Assembly: GCA_963691655.1 (NCBI GenBank)
Contig: OY829329.1
Location: 69,146,822-69,210,821 of the forward strand
DNA from: Toxonevra muliebris
Lineage: Eukaryota; Arthropoda; Insecta; Diptera; Pallopteridae
Length of the DNA stretch: 64,000 nt
Direction: 5' to 3'
Shown: piece after piece, positions 44,696-56,258 of the stretch
How positions within the stretch are numbered: the first letter of the stretch is position 1
Layout of the letters: each line of letters opens with the position of its first letter
Notes under the pieces: generated by a model
Told to the model about the DNA's origin: nothing
Seen by the model: the letters and a program-made list of their open reading frames with translations, nothing else
Databases searched by the model: none
Program-made: the position numbers and the translations under genes

Positions 44696-46590
44696 GTGTG
44701 CGTAAGTTACAGCTCTTCGTGCGAACTCGATTATATTGCTGTAGTTGGCAAGTAACAGCAACAACTCTTTCCTATAGTAAATTTAATGCTTTACTTTTCC
44801 TCTCAGCGCGTCATATGTACCATGCGTTTGTATGTTAAATCAACTAAAACAAACTTAAATATATATATTTTAATTAAAAAGTATTTATAAATAGTAAATA
44901 TATTTATGAACAATCAAAAATCATTATCAATGAATAAATGAATGAAAACTTAAAACTCCTAATTACAAAATAATACTTCCAAGCAATTGAAATGAAATTT
45001 TGTAAAAAAAAAAAACAAATAAATATAAAATTAAAAAAAAACTAATAAATCGCTAAAAATATAACACAAAATTTTATGATTGCATGCACGTGTTTATATA
45101 TAAATGGCTGTGTAAATGTGTGAGTAAGTGAGAGAGTGTGTTCAAGCACACACACAGGTTAACATGTGAGGGTCTACGGTAGGTAATGTGCACATTAGCC
45201 AAAGTATTAAAATTGAAAATGCCTGATGACGGCAGCGGCTGCACATACTATACAAACTCATAATGATATGAAAAATCCCAAGCATTTAAATTAGTATTTG
45301 AAGAGGCTTAAATGCCTTTTTTTTTTTTGGTTTTTTCTTTTTTTGTTTTTGTTTTGTATATCTACAACGTCTCGACGACTATTCGAGTGCCTGTGTGTAT
45401 GCTTATTTATTGAAATTTTTGCACATGTAAAATTGAAAGCCTACAGTGAGCTAAATTATTATGAAATTATTTGAATGTTGTTGGCAATGAAGCAGGCAAA
45501 GTTAAATTTAAATTTGAAGTTAAAATTGAAGTTGAAATTGAAGTTGAAGATGAAGAAGCGCAGAAAACATAAAACCAATTGACATTTTATTTCAGTCTTT
45601 TCAATGTTAAGTATTTTATTTTTTTTTGGCAATAAAATTTACAAGGTTGTTTCATCATTGCATATTGTTGAGTAATAAAAAAGAAAAAAAAAAAACCTAA
45701 AGTGTTATTTAAAAAGTTTAATAAATAAGTGCATTTAATAATTACTTTGATATTGAAAATTAAGTAAAACATTTTTTATATAATTTTAGTTTTGCATAAT
45801 TTTAATTTCTCTCATGCAACGTAAACTTTTCACATATTTGTAAAAACTTTTAAAATTTTTTTAATCGTGATTTCTTTTTTTTTTTTTTTAACTGAAATTA
45901 TTTTATAAAAATATCTGTATAAACTTTTCGCATATCATCAGGATTCAATTTTTTTTTTTTTTTTTGTAACAAAAACATTTTAAACAAACGTTGAGTTCTT
46001 TGCCTTCGCACATAGTTTTGTTTGCCAGCCGGTGGCAGCGTCATTTGAAAAATAAATACCATTAAATATATGGCGCGTATTTTAGCGCCATTACGCTCAC
46101 TCGTCGCATATTAGTTACACTGTGCGCGCATTAAAATGTTTTTTTTTTTTTTTTTTTTTTTTGCGGAGGGGGAAAAAACTAATGAAAACTTTTTTATAAC
46201 TTTTTTTGTTATTTATGTTTATGTACGTATTGTTTTCAAACAAATTACTTCACTCTCTTCAAAAATATTCTTTCACTCTTAATTTAAAAGTTTACTGTAA
46301 TAAAAAAGTTTTCAAAAATTAATAACTATTAAACCTGTGTATTTATGCATATTGAATAGAGGCTTTTAATATTTAATGTATTTATGAATGCATAAAGTTG
46401 TTGCTCATTAAAAAAAAAGAAGAAGAATTTAATTAATTGCTGCAAGTAGTGAAATTTTTAAGTGATTGTTGAAAAACACCAAAAATAGAAAGTGAGAGAA
46501 ATAGAAAAAAAAGAGATGTAGAATTTTTAGCTGGACAAATATCAATGATGGAGTTGCAATCAAGACATAATAATAAGGTCAGAGAAACTA
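44696..46590. other. AT-rich spacer
   Basis: A lone family K-type end near 44798-44816, GAAGTT-type trimers at 45516-45555, poly-T runs at 45952-45965 and 46138-46162. 46015-46130 has a more balanced base composition (GCCGGTGGCAGCGTCATTTG), but no coding frame or splice context supports an exon. Confidence 0.5.
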
Positions 46591-46955
46591 AACTTAACTC
46601 TCAAATTATGAAGTGAGAGCAGCGCTGAGCGAAGTGGTTTTTGTATAAATTGAGATTACGAGACACACACACACACACACACATACATGCTATGATATAA
46701 ACACATAGAGAAGCTTAGGCTTGCGACTGAATAATTGAAACTGTAAATACTCTCAATTGTAGTCGGTAGTCGGGAGAATTTTAAAACAAAACAATTTTTT
46801 TTCTCCCTTCTTCTTCTTTTTTTTTTGTAATTCAGCTCTCACTTCTCTCTTTTTCCGTTTTGTCGCTCTCAAATTAGTAATAAATTCTAATACGACTACA
46901 ACTGCAAATGGAGTCATGCAGTCGTGTAGTTGACAAATTTTGCAGTTTATTTTTT
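46591..46955 (+). repeat. Family D/M composite element
   Basis: 46591-46785 parallels 44203-44400, including GCGCTGAGCGAAGTGG, CA run and CAATTGTAGTCGGTAGTCGG. 46835-46955 is an inverted family M half: CAACTGCAAATGGAGTCATG, CAGTCGTGTAGTTGACAAAT, TTTGCAG. Confidence 0.65.
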
Positions 46956-47179
46956 TTTTTTTTTCAGTGAGAGAAGTCGGGCGGAAATCGGTGTGTGTAA
47001 AAGCTGATAAAAGAGTCGAGAAAGAAATAAGAGAGCGCCATGTTGAATGAGTCTATTTCTATTATTCTGCTATACTTTCAACTACATTTATGTAAATTAG
47101 AAAAAGAGTAAAGTGAGAGTATTAAGTCCTTACTAAAAAAAAATAGAATAAACCTTTAAAATAGAACAAATTTAGTTTG

Positions 47180-47620
47180 CCGTTACTCCTCTCTCAACGA
47201 CACTTCAACAACTGCAGTGAGAGCTTTTGCCGAAGAAATGAGTTTACCGGTTCATGAGAACTTTAAATGAGCGGTGGTCACCTATACATGCATAATGAAT
47301 GACTGAGCACTCTTTATATAGAAATAAACTTTGTACATACGTGTGAAATTTCGTGTGCTCATTTGTCGCTTGTTACTCGTGGGCTTAAGCGGCTTTTAAT
47401 CAAATACACAACTCTCTCAGTATTTGCTCATGTGATATATTATAGTCTGCTCGTAGACGAAGAGGCTAGTCTCTTGAAATTGTCAAATATGCAAGAAAGA
47501 GAATGGAATATTCCTTTCATCTCATCTCCTGTTTCCAACACAATCTAACAGTTTCATGAGACTAGTCTTAATGTCTAAGAGCAAACATAGTAACAGCCGA
47601 ATGAATATGGTTCAGTTCGT
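47180..47620 (+). repeat. Family L element containing a family E fragment
   Basis: ATGAGTTTACCGG, TTCATGAGAACTTTAAAT, then a family E end at about 47270-47385 (GGTCACCTATACATGCATAA, GTGTGAAATTTCGTGTGCTC), then ACTCTCTCAGTATTTGCTCA and AACAGCCGAATGAATATGGT. The 48985-49170 copy has the same L segments without the E piece. Confidence 0.6.
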
Positions 47621-48861
47621 ATGCATATGCTTCTCCATTTTTCCAAAAATGTCGGGAGCGTCAACTAACAAACCGGGAAAGCGGATCTTGGGGTTTTGTT
47701 GATCGCAGTTTTGGAAATTATAGCAATAGAAACTTTTTGTAAAACATCGACTTTTAATGTTTGATGCTGTTCTTGGTTTTTTTTTTTTTAAATTGAAGTA
47801 GAAGTTAAATTATTTCATGATAGCTTTTAAGTAGACTATGAAAATTAAATCTAGAGGTTAATTTTCAAAGTCATGACTAGACTTTCAAATAACGAACTGT
47901 TATGCAGACTAGCCACAATGGGAAAAAACAACAACATAAGTATATCGAACGATAGTGGTAGTTTCTTTCAATATCTCTATTCAGTGAAGATATTTGGAAT
48001 CAAGTTCGTAATTTCGGGTTATGATTTCAAATATTAGTAGCTTATTTAGGATATTGAAAGATTAAAAACTATCACTAAGATCACTGATAAGAAATCGTGG
48101 CGGATTCCGAAACCGCCGTCTGATTTGCCCATCTCTATATACATTGTTGTTGTGATGACTACATTTGTTCATTAACCTGTTTATATATAACTTCAAATAA
48201 GTTTTTGTTTGAAAATTATTTGTTTGAAACATGAGAAGCACAGCAACAATATTTTTTTGTTTTTGCTAATTTAGCTTGAACAATTTAAAACTGGCGCAGT
48301 TCATCAATGGCAAGAAACAGTATTCGTTGTTTTCTCTCACTCCGGCTGAATAACTTCGATAAGATTTCAAAACTTGAGTAATAGAGACTGCTCAAATACC
48401 TAAACCTCACGAAGTGAATAGCACTATTCACTCTTTAAAGTGCTGGGTAAAGGAATATGTAATAGGTTAGATGCGAATACAAAATTACTTTACAGAAACA
48501 AAATATAAGATGTTTGTTTTTACTCTTTCTTTACACTTATATTCTGGTTTGAAACTTGACTAAAAGATATGTCACTCTTACTCAAAGTAACAGTAAGAGA
48601 GAAAATCAGTGCTGCTAACTTATTAATTTATACGACAACAAAAAATAAAAACCAAAATTTTGTTGCTAGCGTATTAGATTGGCAACATTGATCGGAGAGA
48701 AAAAAACCTTTTGATTGATATTTGGTCCAAAGTGCACTTTCGCAGTTTTAGATGCTTTCTCTCTCTATCTAATGTGATATGATACTTTTTTACCCCGTTA
48801 CTCAGCACTTTTCTCAAAAAAGTGATTAGGGCTGATATAAAAAAAGGCGTATACGAGGGCA
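47621..48861. other. Spacer, one inverted match to 5.5 kb
   Basis: 47825-47880 (AAAATTAAATCTAGAGGTTA, CAAAGTCATGACTAGA) is the complement of 5461-5512. The palindrome GTGAATAG CA CTATTCAC lies at about 48415-48432. No gene; the 48674-48982 minus-strand frame has no motif and crosses family A. Confidence 0.5.
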
Positions 48862-48940
48862 GTTTCGCCGACCGAGTGCCGCATTCTCTTTTCGTTGTTT
48901 TTTTATATGAAGCTTTTACGCTCTCGATGTAAGAGAACAG
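48862..48940. repeat. Family A half element
   Basis: AGTTTCGCCGACCGAGTGCC, GCATTCTCTTTTCG, TATATGAAGCTTTTACGCTC. The right half is absent. Confidence 0.65.
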
Positions 48941-48984
48941 AAAATATTCTAACTGACAGATATCGCTTGCCGTTATTTGCATTA

Positions 48985-49170
48985 ATTAATTCTCCTCCCT
49001 CTCTTAACAATAGCATGACAATAATTGAAGTGAGAGCTCTCTTGCTAGGAAATGAGTTTACAAAGAGAGAGAGTTCATGAGAACTTTAAATCGAATACGC
49101 GGCTCTCTCAGTGTCTGCTCATGTGATCTATGATTCGGTAACAGCCGAATGAATATAGTTCAGTTAGAGT
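48985..49170 (+). repeat. Family L element, uninterrupted
   Basis: GAAGTGAGAGCTCTCTTGCT, AATGAGTTTACAAAGAGAGA, TTCATGAGAACTTTAAATCG, GCGGCTCTCTCAGTGTCTGC, GTAACAGCCGAATGAATATA. The GGCTCTCTCAGT segment is also the end of family B. Confidence 0.6.
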
Positions 49171-49196
49171 GAATCTTAAACACTGCTCAATACAAC

Positions 49197-49359
49197 GCTC
49201 TCAACTAAAAGAACGAAATACTTCATAAAAAAAAAAAAACCGAAAAAGAGTACGGCACTCGGCCGGCGAATTCGCTCTTGTGTTGAAGAGAGTGAAAAAC
49301 TTCATATAAAAAAAAAGAAAAAAGAGTACGGCACTCGGCCGGCGAATTCGCTCTTGTGT
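49197..49359. repeat. Two tandem half units of family A
   Basis: 49197-49281 and 49282-49359 both read ACTTCAT, A-run, AAAGAGTACGGCACTCGGCC, GGCGAATTCGCTCTTGTG. The near identity of the right parts points to recent duplication. Confidence 0.75.
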
Positions 49360-51915
49360 AGTATAAATCAAAATGAGCCAACTCTAAAGCGAATACTTAA
49401 GTTTTTTTTCTTTTTTTTAATAATAGTTAGTTAACCACAGTGGAACAAATTGTCTTAAAAACTTAAAAATTCTCAATATGAATGGCTGTGTGCTCACCGC
49501 AATAACTCATTATCACTGATGCTGTGTTTGAGTCAAAGTCAAAATTAAAGTGAATTAAGTTTGAAAGTTTGATGAATATCTTTGTTAATATAATTAACAT
49601 TGAGCGTGTATGTGCCTCACTAAACATTGGCCCTGATTATTCAAACCACATAAATCGCAGTTTTAAGATTATGGTTAATATAATAAATTGTATAGAATTA
49701 AGTATTAAATGCGCATAAAAAAATAAAGAAAGCCAATTGTAATAAAGCAATTGAAAACCGACTGAATATAAATTAATCAAAGAAATTGGTTTAAATTCGT
49801 TTTTTTTTTTTTTTTTTTTTTTTTTTTTGTAAATCTATGCAACTAGGATATTTATTTTAACGCACATCATTTATACAAATTTCACCATTGAAAATAAAAT
49901 ATTTATAAAAGTTCCATTAAAAGCTGAACTATTTTTTTTCGTTTTAAATGCTGCTACTTCAGCAGCATAACAAAAATACTCTTAAATTTGCAATGCAGTT
50001 GAATAAATCAGATAAAAACTACATCAATTCAGACGTTTTACATACAGAAAATAATAAAAAAAAAACAAAAGAGAAATCTGCAATTTTAAAATCAAATCAT
50101 AGAATTGCAATAAACCACGTCAAAAGTGTTTGCAGTTCAAATGAAAAAAAAAAATCAATCGAAAATGAAGCAACCAAAAAGTTGAACGAAATGTGTTAAA
50201 TTGTGCACGATTTAATAGCAGCAGCGGCAGCGGCTGAAGAAAAATAAAATTCACTGAAAAATGGGCAATAAGAAAATGTACAATGATTTAAAATTAAAAT
50301 CACGCATACGCCCCGTTACCAACTGAAAGAAATTACACACACAAAACCACAGCAAAATAAAATAAAATAAGAATAATAAAAAAAAAAAGAAATAAGGTAA
50401 ATCACACAACCAAAAATGCCAAAATAAGTAACAGATTGAAATGACAAAAGAAAAACATAGCGGTAGTAAAAAGCAACAACAATTAATAAGCCAAACACGT
50501 GACCACGTAGCTTAATGCGCTTCCCACTCTACTGAGACTCAGCTTGTTTTGGTTGAAATACCGCAGTAGCGACTGAGTGGAGTCGAACGTGTGTGTGTGT
50601 GTGTGTATGTGTGAAGTGACTGCCAAGTGAGTCTCACAGAAAAAAACATAAAAAAACTTTTGAGGCCATAAATAAGAAGATGTTATTAAACATTCGATTG
50701 GCATATTTTCTACTTTGCGGTTAAAAGAACAAAAGAGAGCGAGAAGAGAGTGCAGCGCTGAGAGATGCGGGTGAGATATTGTGCTAAAGGTAATCAATTT
50801 CCCAAAGAAAAGAAAAACTTATAATATTTTTTCTTTTCTCTTTTGCACGTTTTCAAATAGAAGCATTCGTCATCAGTTTTTGCCCTGAGGCAGTTATGAC
50901 AAAGCAGAGGAGGGGGAAAAGGGGAAGGGGAGTGAAGCTTAAGGATGGTTGAAAGAATAAGATGAAAATGGATGCGGTTATTCATTTGAGCGGATGTGTG
51001 TTTGAAGTAAAAAGAACTGGCTGAAGGTAGTGCAAATTTTACTTGCTTAAAAAGCGCAATAAATAAAGTTAAATATAAAAAAACAAATAAAACAAAAAAA
51101 ATGCAAAACGAAGATAAAAAATTTTCAACAATTTAATTAAACCAGTTCAAAGAAATTGGCAGTATAGATTTGAAGAAAGGTGGAATGGAAAGGTTTCATA
51201 TTCGCTTAAGAATGTGTACAAATTTAATTTGTTTAGTCGCTCAAAGCGTTTTAAACTTTTTTTTTTGTGAAGATTACAAATGGAAAATGTATTGCTTTTG
51301 GCATCTAAATTAAACTCTTACAATTTTGTGCAAAGTTAAAGGATGTAATATTAAGTTTTACGGGCGAATCGAAACGTTATGTACAATTAATAGTTGCTGG
51401 ACCTTATACAAACTTAATAAAACATCTGAATTTTTTTTTTGTTTTATTTTTTTTTTTGGTACTCGAAAGTTAAAATTTTTGGTATATTCTCAGATTTTGA
51501 AGGGTCTGACTAAACACTATAGAAATGCTCGCAAAATGTCTTATGCTGTGTCGTTTTCTCTCATTTACTATAAATTGTCCCATTTCTTATACAAAATTAT
51601 GCGGCTTTATTAATATACGACAGTTTACGATGGCTTGTGAATACCCCAAATATAATATAAAGTATATGTTCAAAAATACCAACAACATTTTCCGATCGAC
51701 TTGAAAGCTTTTGTGCTTTCAATGAGCGAAAGCTCTTTTCGTCGATTTGGCCTTTGTTTGGTTTTTTTATGTTTGGTGCACATATATTTTTTTGTTACAA
51801 TTTTGTAAAATTGTAGAATGCATATAAAGGTATTTAAAAATATTTTTTATAACCCCAAAAAAAATCAAGTCATAATAAAATAATGTATGATACAAAAAAG
51901 TATCAATTAAAGTCC
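49360..51915. other. AT-rich intergenic or intronic DNA
   Basis: Poly-T at 49800-49828, TG run at 50590-50608, a GGGGAAAAGGGGAAGGGG stretch at 50910-50932. 51586-51630 repeats the ATACAAAATTATACGACAG motif of 12978. Open frames at 49948, 50483 and 51326 show no family motif. Confidence 0.5.
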
Positions 51916-51920
51916 ATATC

Positions 51921-52684
51921 GATGGTCATACGTTAACCGCTCGTAAACGAGATGAAAGTGGTTTTAGTCGGTAAGAATCCGATATAACCGGACAAGAACA
52001 GGAGTTCTGCGGTACCTAATGCAAGGTTTCCACCTTCCAACGCACAAACAAAAAAAAAAAAACGTTAACCCCTCGTAAGTATTTTTTCACCACTTTTGGA
52101 AGACAAGACAATAACGCAATAGATTTCTACTAGTCAGTAAGGCCCCAGTAACTGGGGCTATTTTTTTGCGAAAGAAATCTCTTTATGAAAAAAAAACAAC
52201 AAATATCAAAAGAGAACCAAACTACTCGTTGGTGTTTGTTTTTTTATTTGTGTATGCAGATAATTCGTTAGATAATTCTGAGAGATGCCGTTACTCATGT
52301 CTTCTCTCTCTCTCTCTCATTTGTTATTTACTCCCGCTTAAGCAATGATTTTTACAACGATGAGTGAATTTTAAAGAACTTCCGACGCTAATATTTTGAA
52401 GTTCGCTAAACCGATTTTAAATCTGATAATTTTTGGCTCTTTAAATTGATGTATAATATGATAGTGTAGCACTTCTATATCTTCTGGAATAAAAATATAG
52501 TTACACTAACAAATGTATAGATGAATAATATATAAAAATGAAATTACAATAAAAAAAAAATAATTCCAAAAAAATTTTTTTTTCTTATTTAAAAAGATTT
52601 AAACCCAATTTTACACATTCTTTATGTAAATTTTTTGTCGTTTCTTCCAAAAGTGGTGAAAAACTACATACGAGGGGTCAACGT
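51921..52684 (+). mobile_element. Family H element with long TIRs, plus an extra terminal copy
   Basis: TIRs at 52062-52105 (ACGTTAACCCCTCGTAAGTA, TTTTCACCACTTTTGGAAG) and 52640-52684 (complement). A third terminus, GGTCATACGTTAACCGCTCG, stands alone at 51925-51950. Interior 52188-52530 matches 13800-14145 inverted. About 620 bp between TIRs, no transposase. Confidence 0.7.
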
Positions 52685-52784
52685 ATGACCATTTATATGC
52701 ATCTTATTTTAATAAAAAATTGAGAATATCGCCTACACAGACACGATATCTTAAAGAGACTATTTTGTTGTTGCTTTTCTTCTG

Positions 52785-53190
52785 TGGATACTCTCTATAC
52801 TTATCGGTACAAATACAATGTAATACACATATACAACACAAGATAGGAAAGCTCAACTATATGCAATCAAGCAGAGGCCGTAGGTCGTCTCTCTCTCACT
52901 AAAGAACATGAGATAAAACTGCAAAAAGTTGACTCTCTGCTTGGATTGTATGTAACCGAATAACAACTGCATAACTTCGTTTCTTACTGGCTTCGTATGA
53001 GTGCAACAAAATCATGATTTTCCACATGATCGTTGTTGTTGAAGTTTTTACACTCCTTCTATTCTCTGAAGTATACAAACACGACGTAGTACATGTATAT
53101 AACACATGAAAAATAAAGTTCTGCCTTATAGAGTCAAGCTCTCTCACTAAAGCGCATGAGATAAAAGCCATGACGACACATTTTGTTAGT
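52785..53190. repeat. Two family G copies in tandem
   Basis: 52785-52990: ATACTCTCTATACTTATCGG, TGTAATACACATATACAACA, CTCTCTCTCACTAAAGAACA, GACTCTCTGCTTGGATTGTA. 53045-53190: TTCTATTCTCTGAAGTATAC, ACATGTATATAACACATGAA, AGCTCTCTCACTAAAGCGCA. Confidence 0.6.
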
Positions 53191-55004
53191 GTAATACAAG
53201 TAATGTTTCTTATTTCATTTATTCACACATAAGTTGCAAGGTTTCTTCTTCGTACTCATGCTCTTTGAATTCTTACTCTAACGCTCTTTTTATTTTACTC
53301 TCATATTGCGCTCTCAAAGATTTAATTAAGATCTGCGAAAAATCTCATTTAAATTTTACCTGCAACATCGATTTCGAACTCATTTTTATATTGTCTTTAG
53401 TCTTACTTCGAGTGAGAGAAAGAAGCAAAAAGAGAGAGAGTGTTGTGCATTGAAAATATAATTTGGCAATTGAAAATAGAAGAAGAGAGCGAAAATTGGA
53501 GAGTGAAAAGGGGAGAGGGAAAAGTGGAGAGCGAAAAGGGGAGAGGGGAAGGGGAGAGGGAAAAGTGGAGAGAGATGCAAAACTTCATCTTCTTCTTATT
53601 ATGTTGCGTTACCAGGGAAAAGCGAATAAGTGAAAATCTATCAAAACTCCGATCGTAACGTAACAGTGCTCAAAAATTATGTATTGATGCCATTAAGCAA
53701 AAGTTAAATTTTCAGTCTCTTCGCCTCCGAAACACGGTTGAAGTCAAAAAATTATAAATTTTGAAAAATTTTAATTAAAACTATTTTTGGGTGAACACTT
53801 GTTTCACTCCTCACTACTGTATAAATTTTTTAACTTCTTTTTACAGCATTCTCTTTCTTGTAGTTTTAGATAAACACTCAATTTGGGAATTGATGTCCGA
53901 TTTTGTTTGTTTGTACCCCTTGCTGACAAGAAAGCCGCCCACTTTCAATCCGTCGTGCCTAGAACTAAAGGCAACATTCTCAATAATATTATGTAATATT
54001 TATAATTTTTCGTCCTCAGTTAAGTGAAAGGTCAGAAAAGTTCATTTCGAGGTCTTCATTTTAAGAAAATAATAAGCAATGCTTGTAAAACTACCACGGT
54101 CATCAAATGAATCAAGCTACTCTATTTCTATCCCGTGTGACTTCAATTAAAAAGAGCTAAAATTTAGCATTTCATCTTTTTTAAACACATCTGTATAAAG
54201 TTAAGTTTTTTTTTTTTGTTAAATATTTTTCTTTCTGCTCATTGTCAATGTCAAAAAAAAAGAGTAAAAATATCTGCAAGTGCCCGCATAGCAATTAAAA
54301 AAAAAATCACAAGTAAATTAACCTTGAACTCAACATTTTCATAAACAACCTCAACTTAAAAACATTAAACTTGAATTGTGAAGAGTGCAGTCAAAATATC
54401 ACAACATGTGAATATTTTCAGTTTACGCACAGCTGGGAATAACAACATAAAACCGACATAAAAATAGAAAAACAACAAGATTGACAAAGCAAACAGACAA
54501 AAAATAAACATAGAAAAAAACTAAAGAAAAACAAATAAAAAACTTCAACCACACACAAATAAAACTTAATTTAAAAGTCTCATAAATATTTAAAGATGAT
54601 GTTGTTTCACAACTAAATACAACTCACACACCCTCAAACTCGCTTTGATATTTCGAAAACAGCGCTGTGTGTCCAGCTTTTTATGTAAATAACAAAAGCG
54701 TAAAAATATAACAGTGAAGCAGTAACAGGAAGATGAAAATAACAAAATAACACGTGCGTGACATTGATGTTATTTTCTGGGATTTTCTTTTATGCAGCGC
54801 TTCCTTTAGTATTTTTTTTTTTTTTGTTGGGAACAAGTTCACATAGCTCCGTTGTTGGTAGCAATGCAATACCCAATCGGAAAAATCAGAGAGTACATTG
54901 CGGAGGAGTGAAAGGGAAGATCTTTTCGACTCCTCTGTTTTGGTTGAAGACTGATTAAAAGCACTGTAACATATAGAGAGGAAATAGAAAATACATACAC
55001 ACTT
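53191..55004. other. Intergenic or intronic DNA, GAGA-rich block
   Basis: 53480-53578 is a purine-rich minisatellite of GGGGAGAGGGAAAAGTGGAG type (several short units). The rest is AT-rich. The frame at 53791-54027 is not recognised and has no splice or codon support. Confidence 0.5.
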
Positions 55005-55110
55005 TTTAATGAAACTGCAAAATTTGGCAACTACACGACTGCATAACTACATTTAAAGTTACTGTCGTATTAGAATCTATTAATAATTCGACATCGACAA
55101 AAAAAGGTAA
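55005..55110 (+). repeat. Family M fragment
   Basis: TGAAACTGCAAAATTTGGCA, ACTACACGACTGCATAACTA, GTCGTATTAGAATCTATTAA, as at 41395-41480. Confidence 0.7.
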
Positions 55111-55135
55111 AGAGAGAAGAAATACAAAAACGAAA

Positions 55136-55260
55136 TAGGCGAATTTACCATTTTTCTATATAAAGTTTTTACGCTCTCAATTTCAGATAGAGCGCAAAAC
55201 TTCATACAAAAAAAAAAAAAAAAAAAAAGAGTGCGGCATTCGTTCCAGGAAATCGCCTTT
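55136..55260. repeat. Family A fold-back element
   Basis: Ends AGGCGAATTTACCATTTTTC and GCATTCGTTCCAGGAAATCG(CC). Centre TTTTTACGCTCTC and GAGCGCAAAACTTCAT with a 24-base A run. Confidence 0.75.
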
Positions 55261-55400
55261 GCTCTTTTTCTTTTCGTTCTATGGTTCTCTCTTTTCTCTC
55301 AATTCCTTTCAGGTACGTTAGATTGAGTAAAAGAGAGTACAGTTATTGCTGCTTTAGGGCTCTCATTTTACAATGCGCTCTTATGCTGACACCCTAAGAC

Positions 55401-56258
55401 CAGTGATGAAATTTTTGTTAGGTACAATTGTCCTCTTTTGGTACAATTTGAAACAAAAAAGTACATTGGTACCTTAACAGCAGTTTTGGTACATTTGCAT
55501 TTAAAATGCAGAATTGCGTATATTTTTTTGTTAAAAATTTTTTGTAGTCGATTTTCTACTTCATCTACATATGCGCTAAATTGTATGAGAAGGTCATACA
55601 ATTATTTGTTTACAACATTTCACCATCAATTCTGCCAGATTGTACAAAATTTCTTGAAATTTAGAAAGCCAATAAATATTTATCGATTTTTAATTTTTCA
55701 AAAATTTTACAACCCAAATAGCAAAAGTTTTGAGGTATGGCTCAGTTGTTGTGTAGCTGAGTTGAGCATATCTTATCATTCGCTGACGTAAATCTTTTAA
55801 AATTTTTGATACATTTTTGGCACATTTTTTGTACATTTTTGATATATTTTTGGTATATTTTTCGGACATTTTTGGTACATGTTTGGTATATTTTTGCCAT
55901 ATTTTTGGCACATTTTTGGTACGATTTTGGGACATTTTTGGTACATTCTTGGCATATTTTTGCTACATTTTTGACACATTCCTGGTACATTTTTTGCTAA
56001 TTTTTGGTACATTTTTGGTACAAGTTTGATATATTTTTGATACATTTTTGGTACATGTTTGGTACATTTTCGCCATATTTTTAGCACATTTTTAGTACAT
56101 TTTTGGTACGTTTTTGGCACATTTTTTGGTACATTTTTGCTACATTTTTGACACATTCCTGGAGCAATTTTTGCACATTTTTGGTACATTTTTGATTGGT
56201 TTGGTACAATTTTTTTGTATATTTGGTAAGAAATTAAAAAATTAATTTGTTATCATTG
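55401..56258 (+). mobile_element. hAT-like non-autonomous element with minisatellite core
   Basis: Left end CAGTGATGAAATTTTTGTTA then GGTACAATTG; right end, read inward, CAATGATAACAAATTAATTT. 55796-56205 is a TTTTTGGTACAT-type minisatellite of about 12 bp units. Length 858 bp, near that of 60981-61843. The flanking 8-mers do not match. Long frames on both strands here (up to 130 codons, repeating MYQKCTKNVPK) are translated repeat. Confidence 0.6.

Noticed and set aside
46015..46130. Locally GC-balanced stretch as the missing first exon
   Set aside because: A minus-strand frame from an ATG exists, but it lacks a hydrophobic anchor and no donor site follows.
50316..50498. Hydrophobic 60-residue minus-strand frame as a membrane protein or the missing anchor exon
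   Set aside because: It is the translation of an A/T-rich low-complexity stretch; no splice donor in a fitting phase.
53791..54027. 78-codon plus-strand frame
   Set aside because: No recognisable motif and no promoter, splice or conservation evidence available.
55690..56189. Long open frames on both strands with repeating KCTKNVPKMYQ-type peptides
   Set aside because: They are translations of the TTTTTGGTACAT minisatellite; both strands are open and there is no start context or unique sequence.
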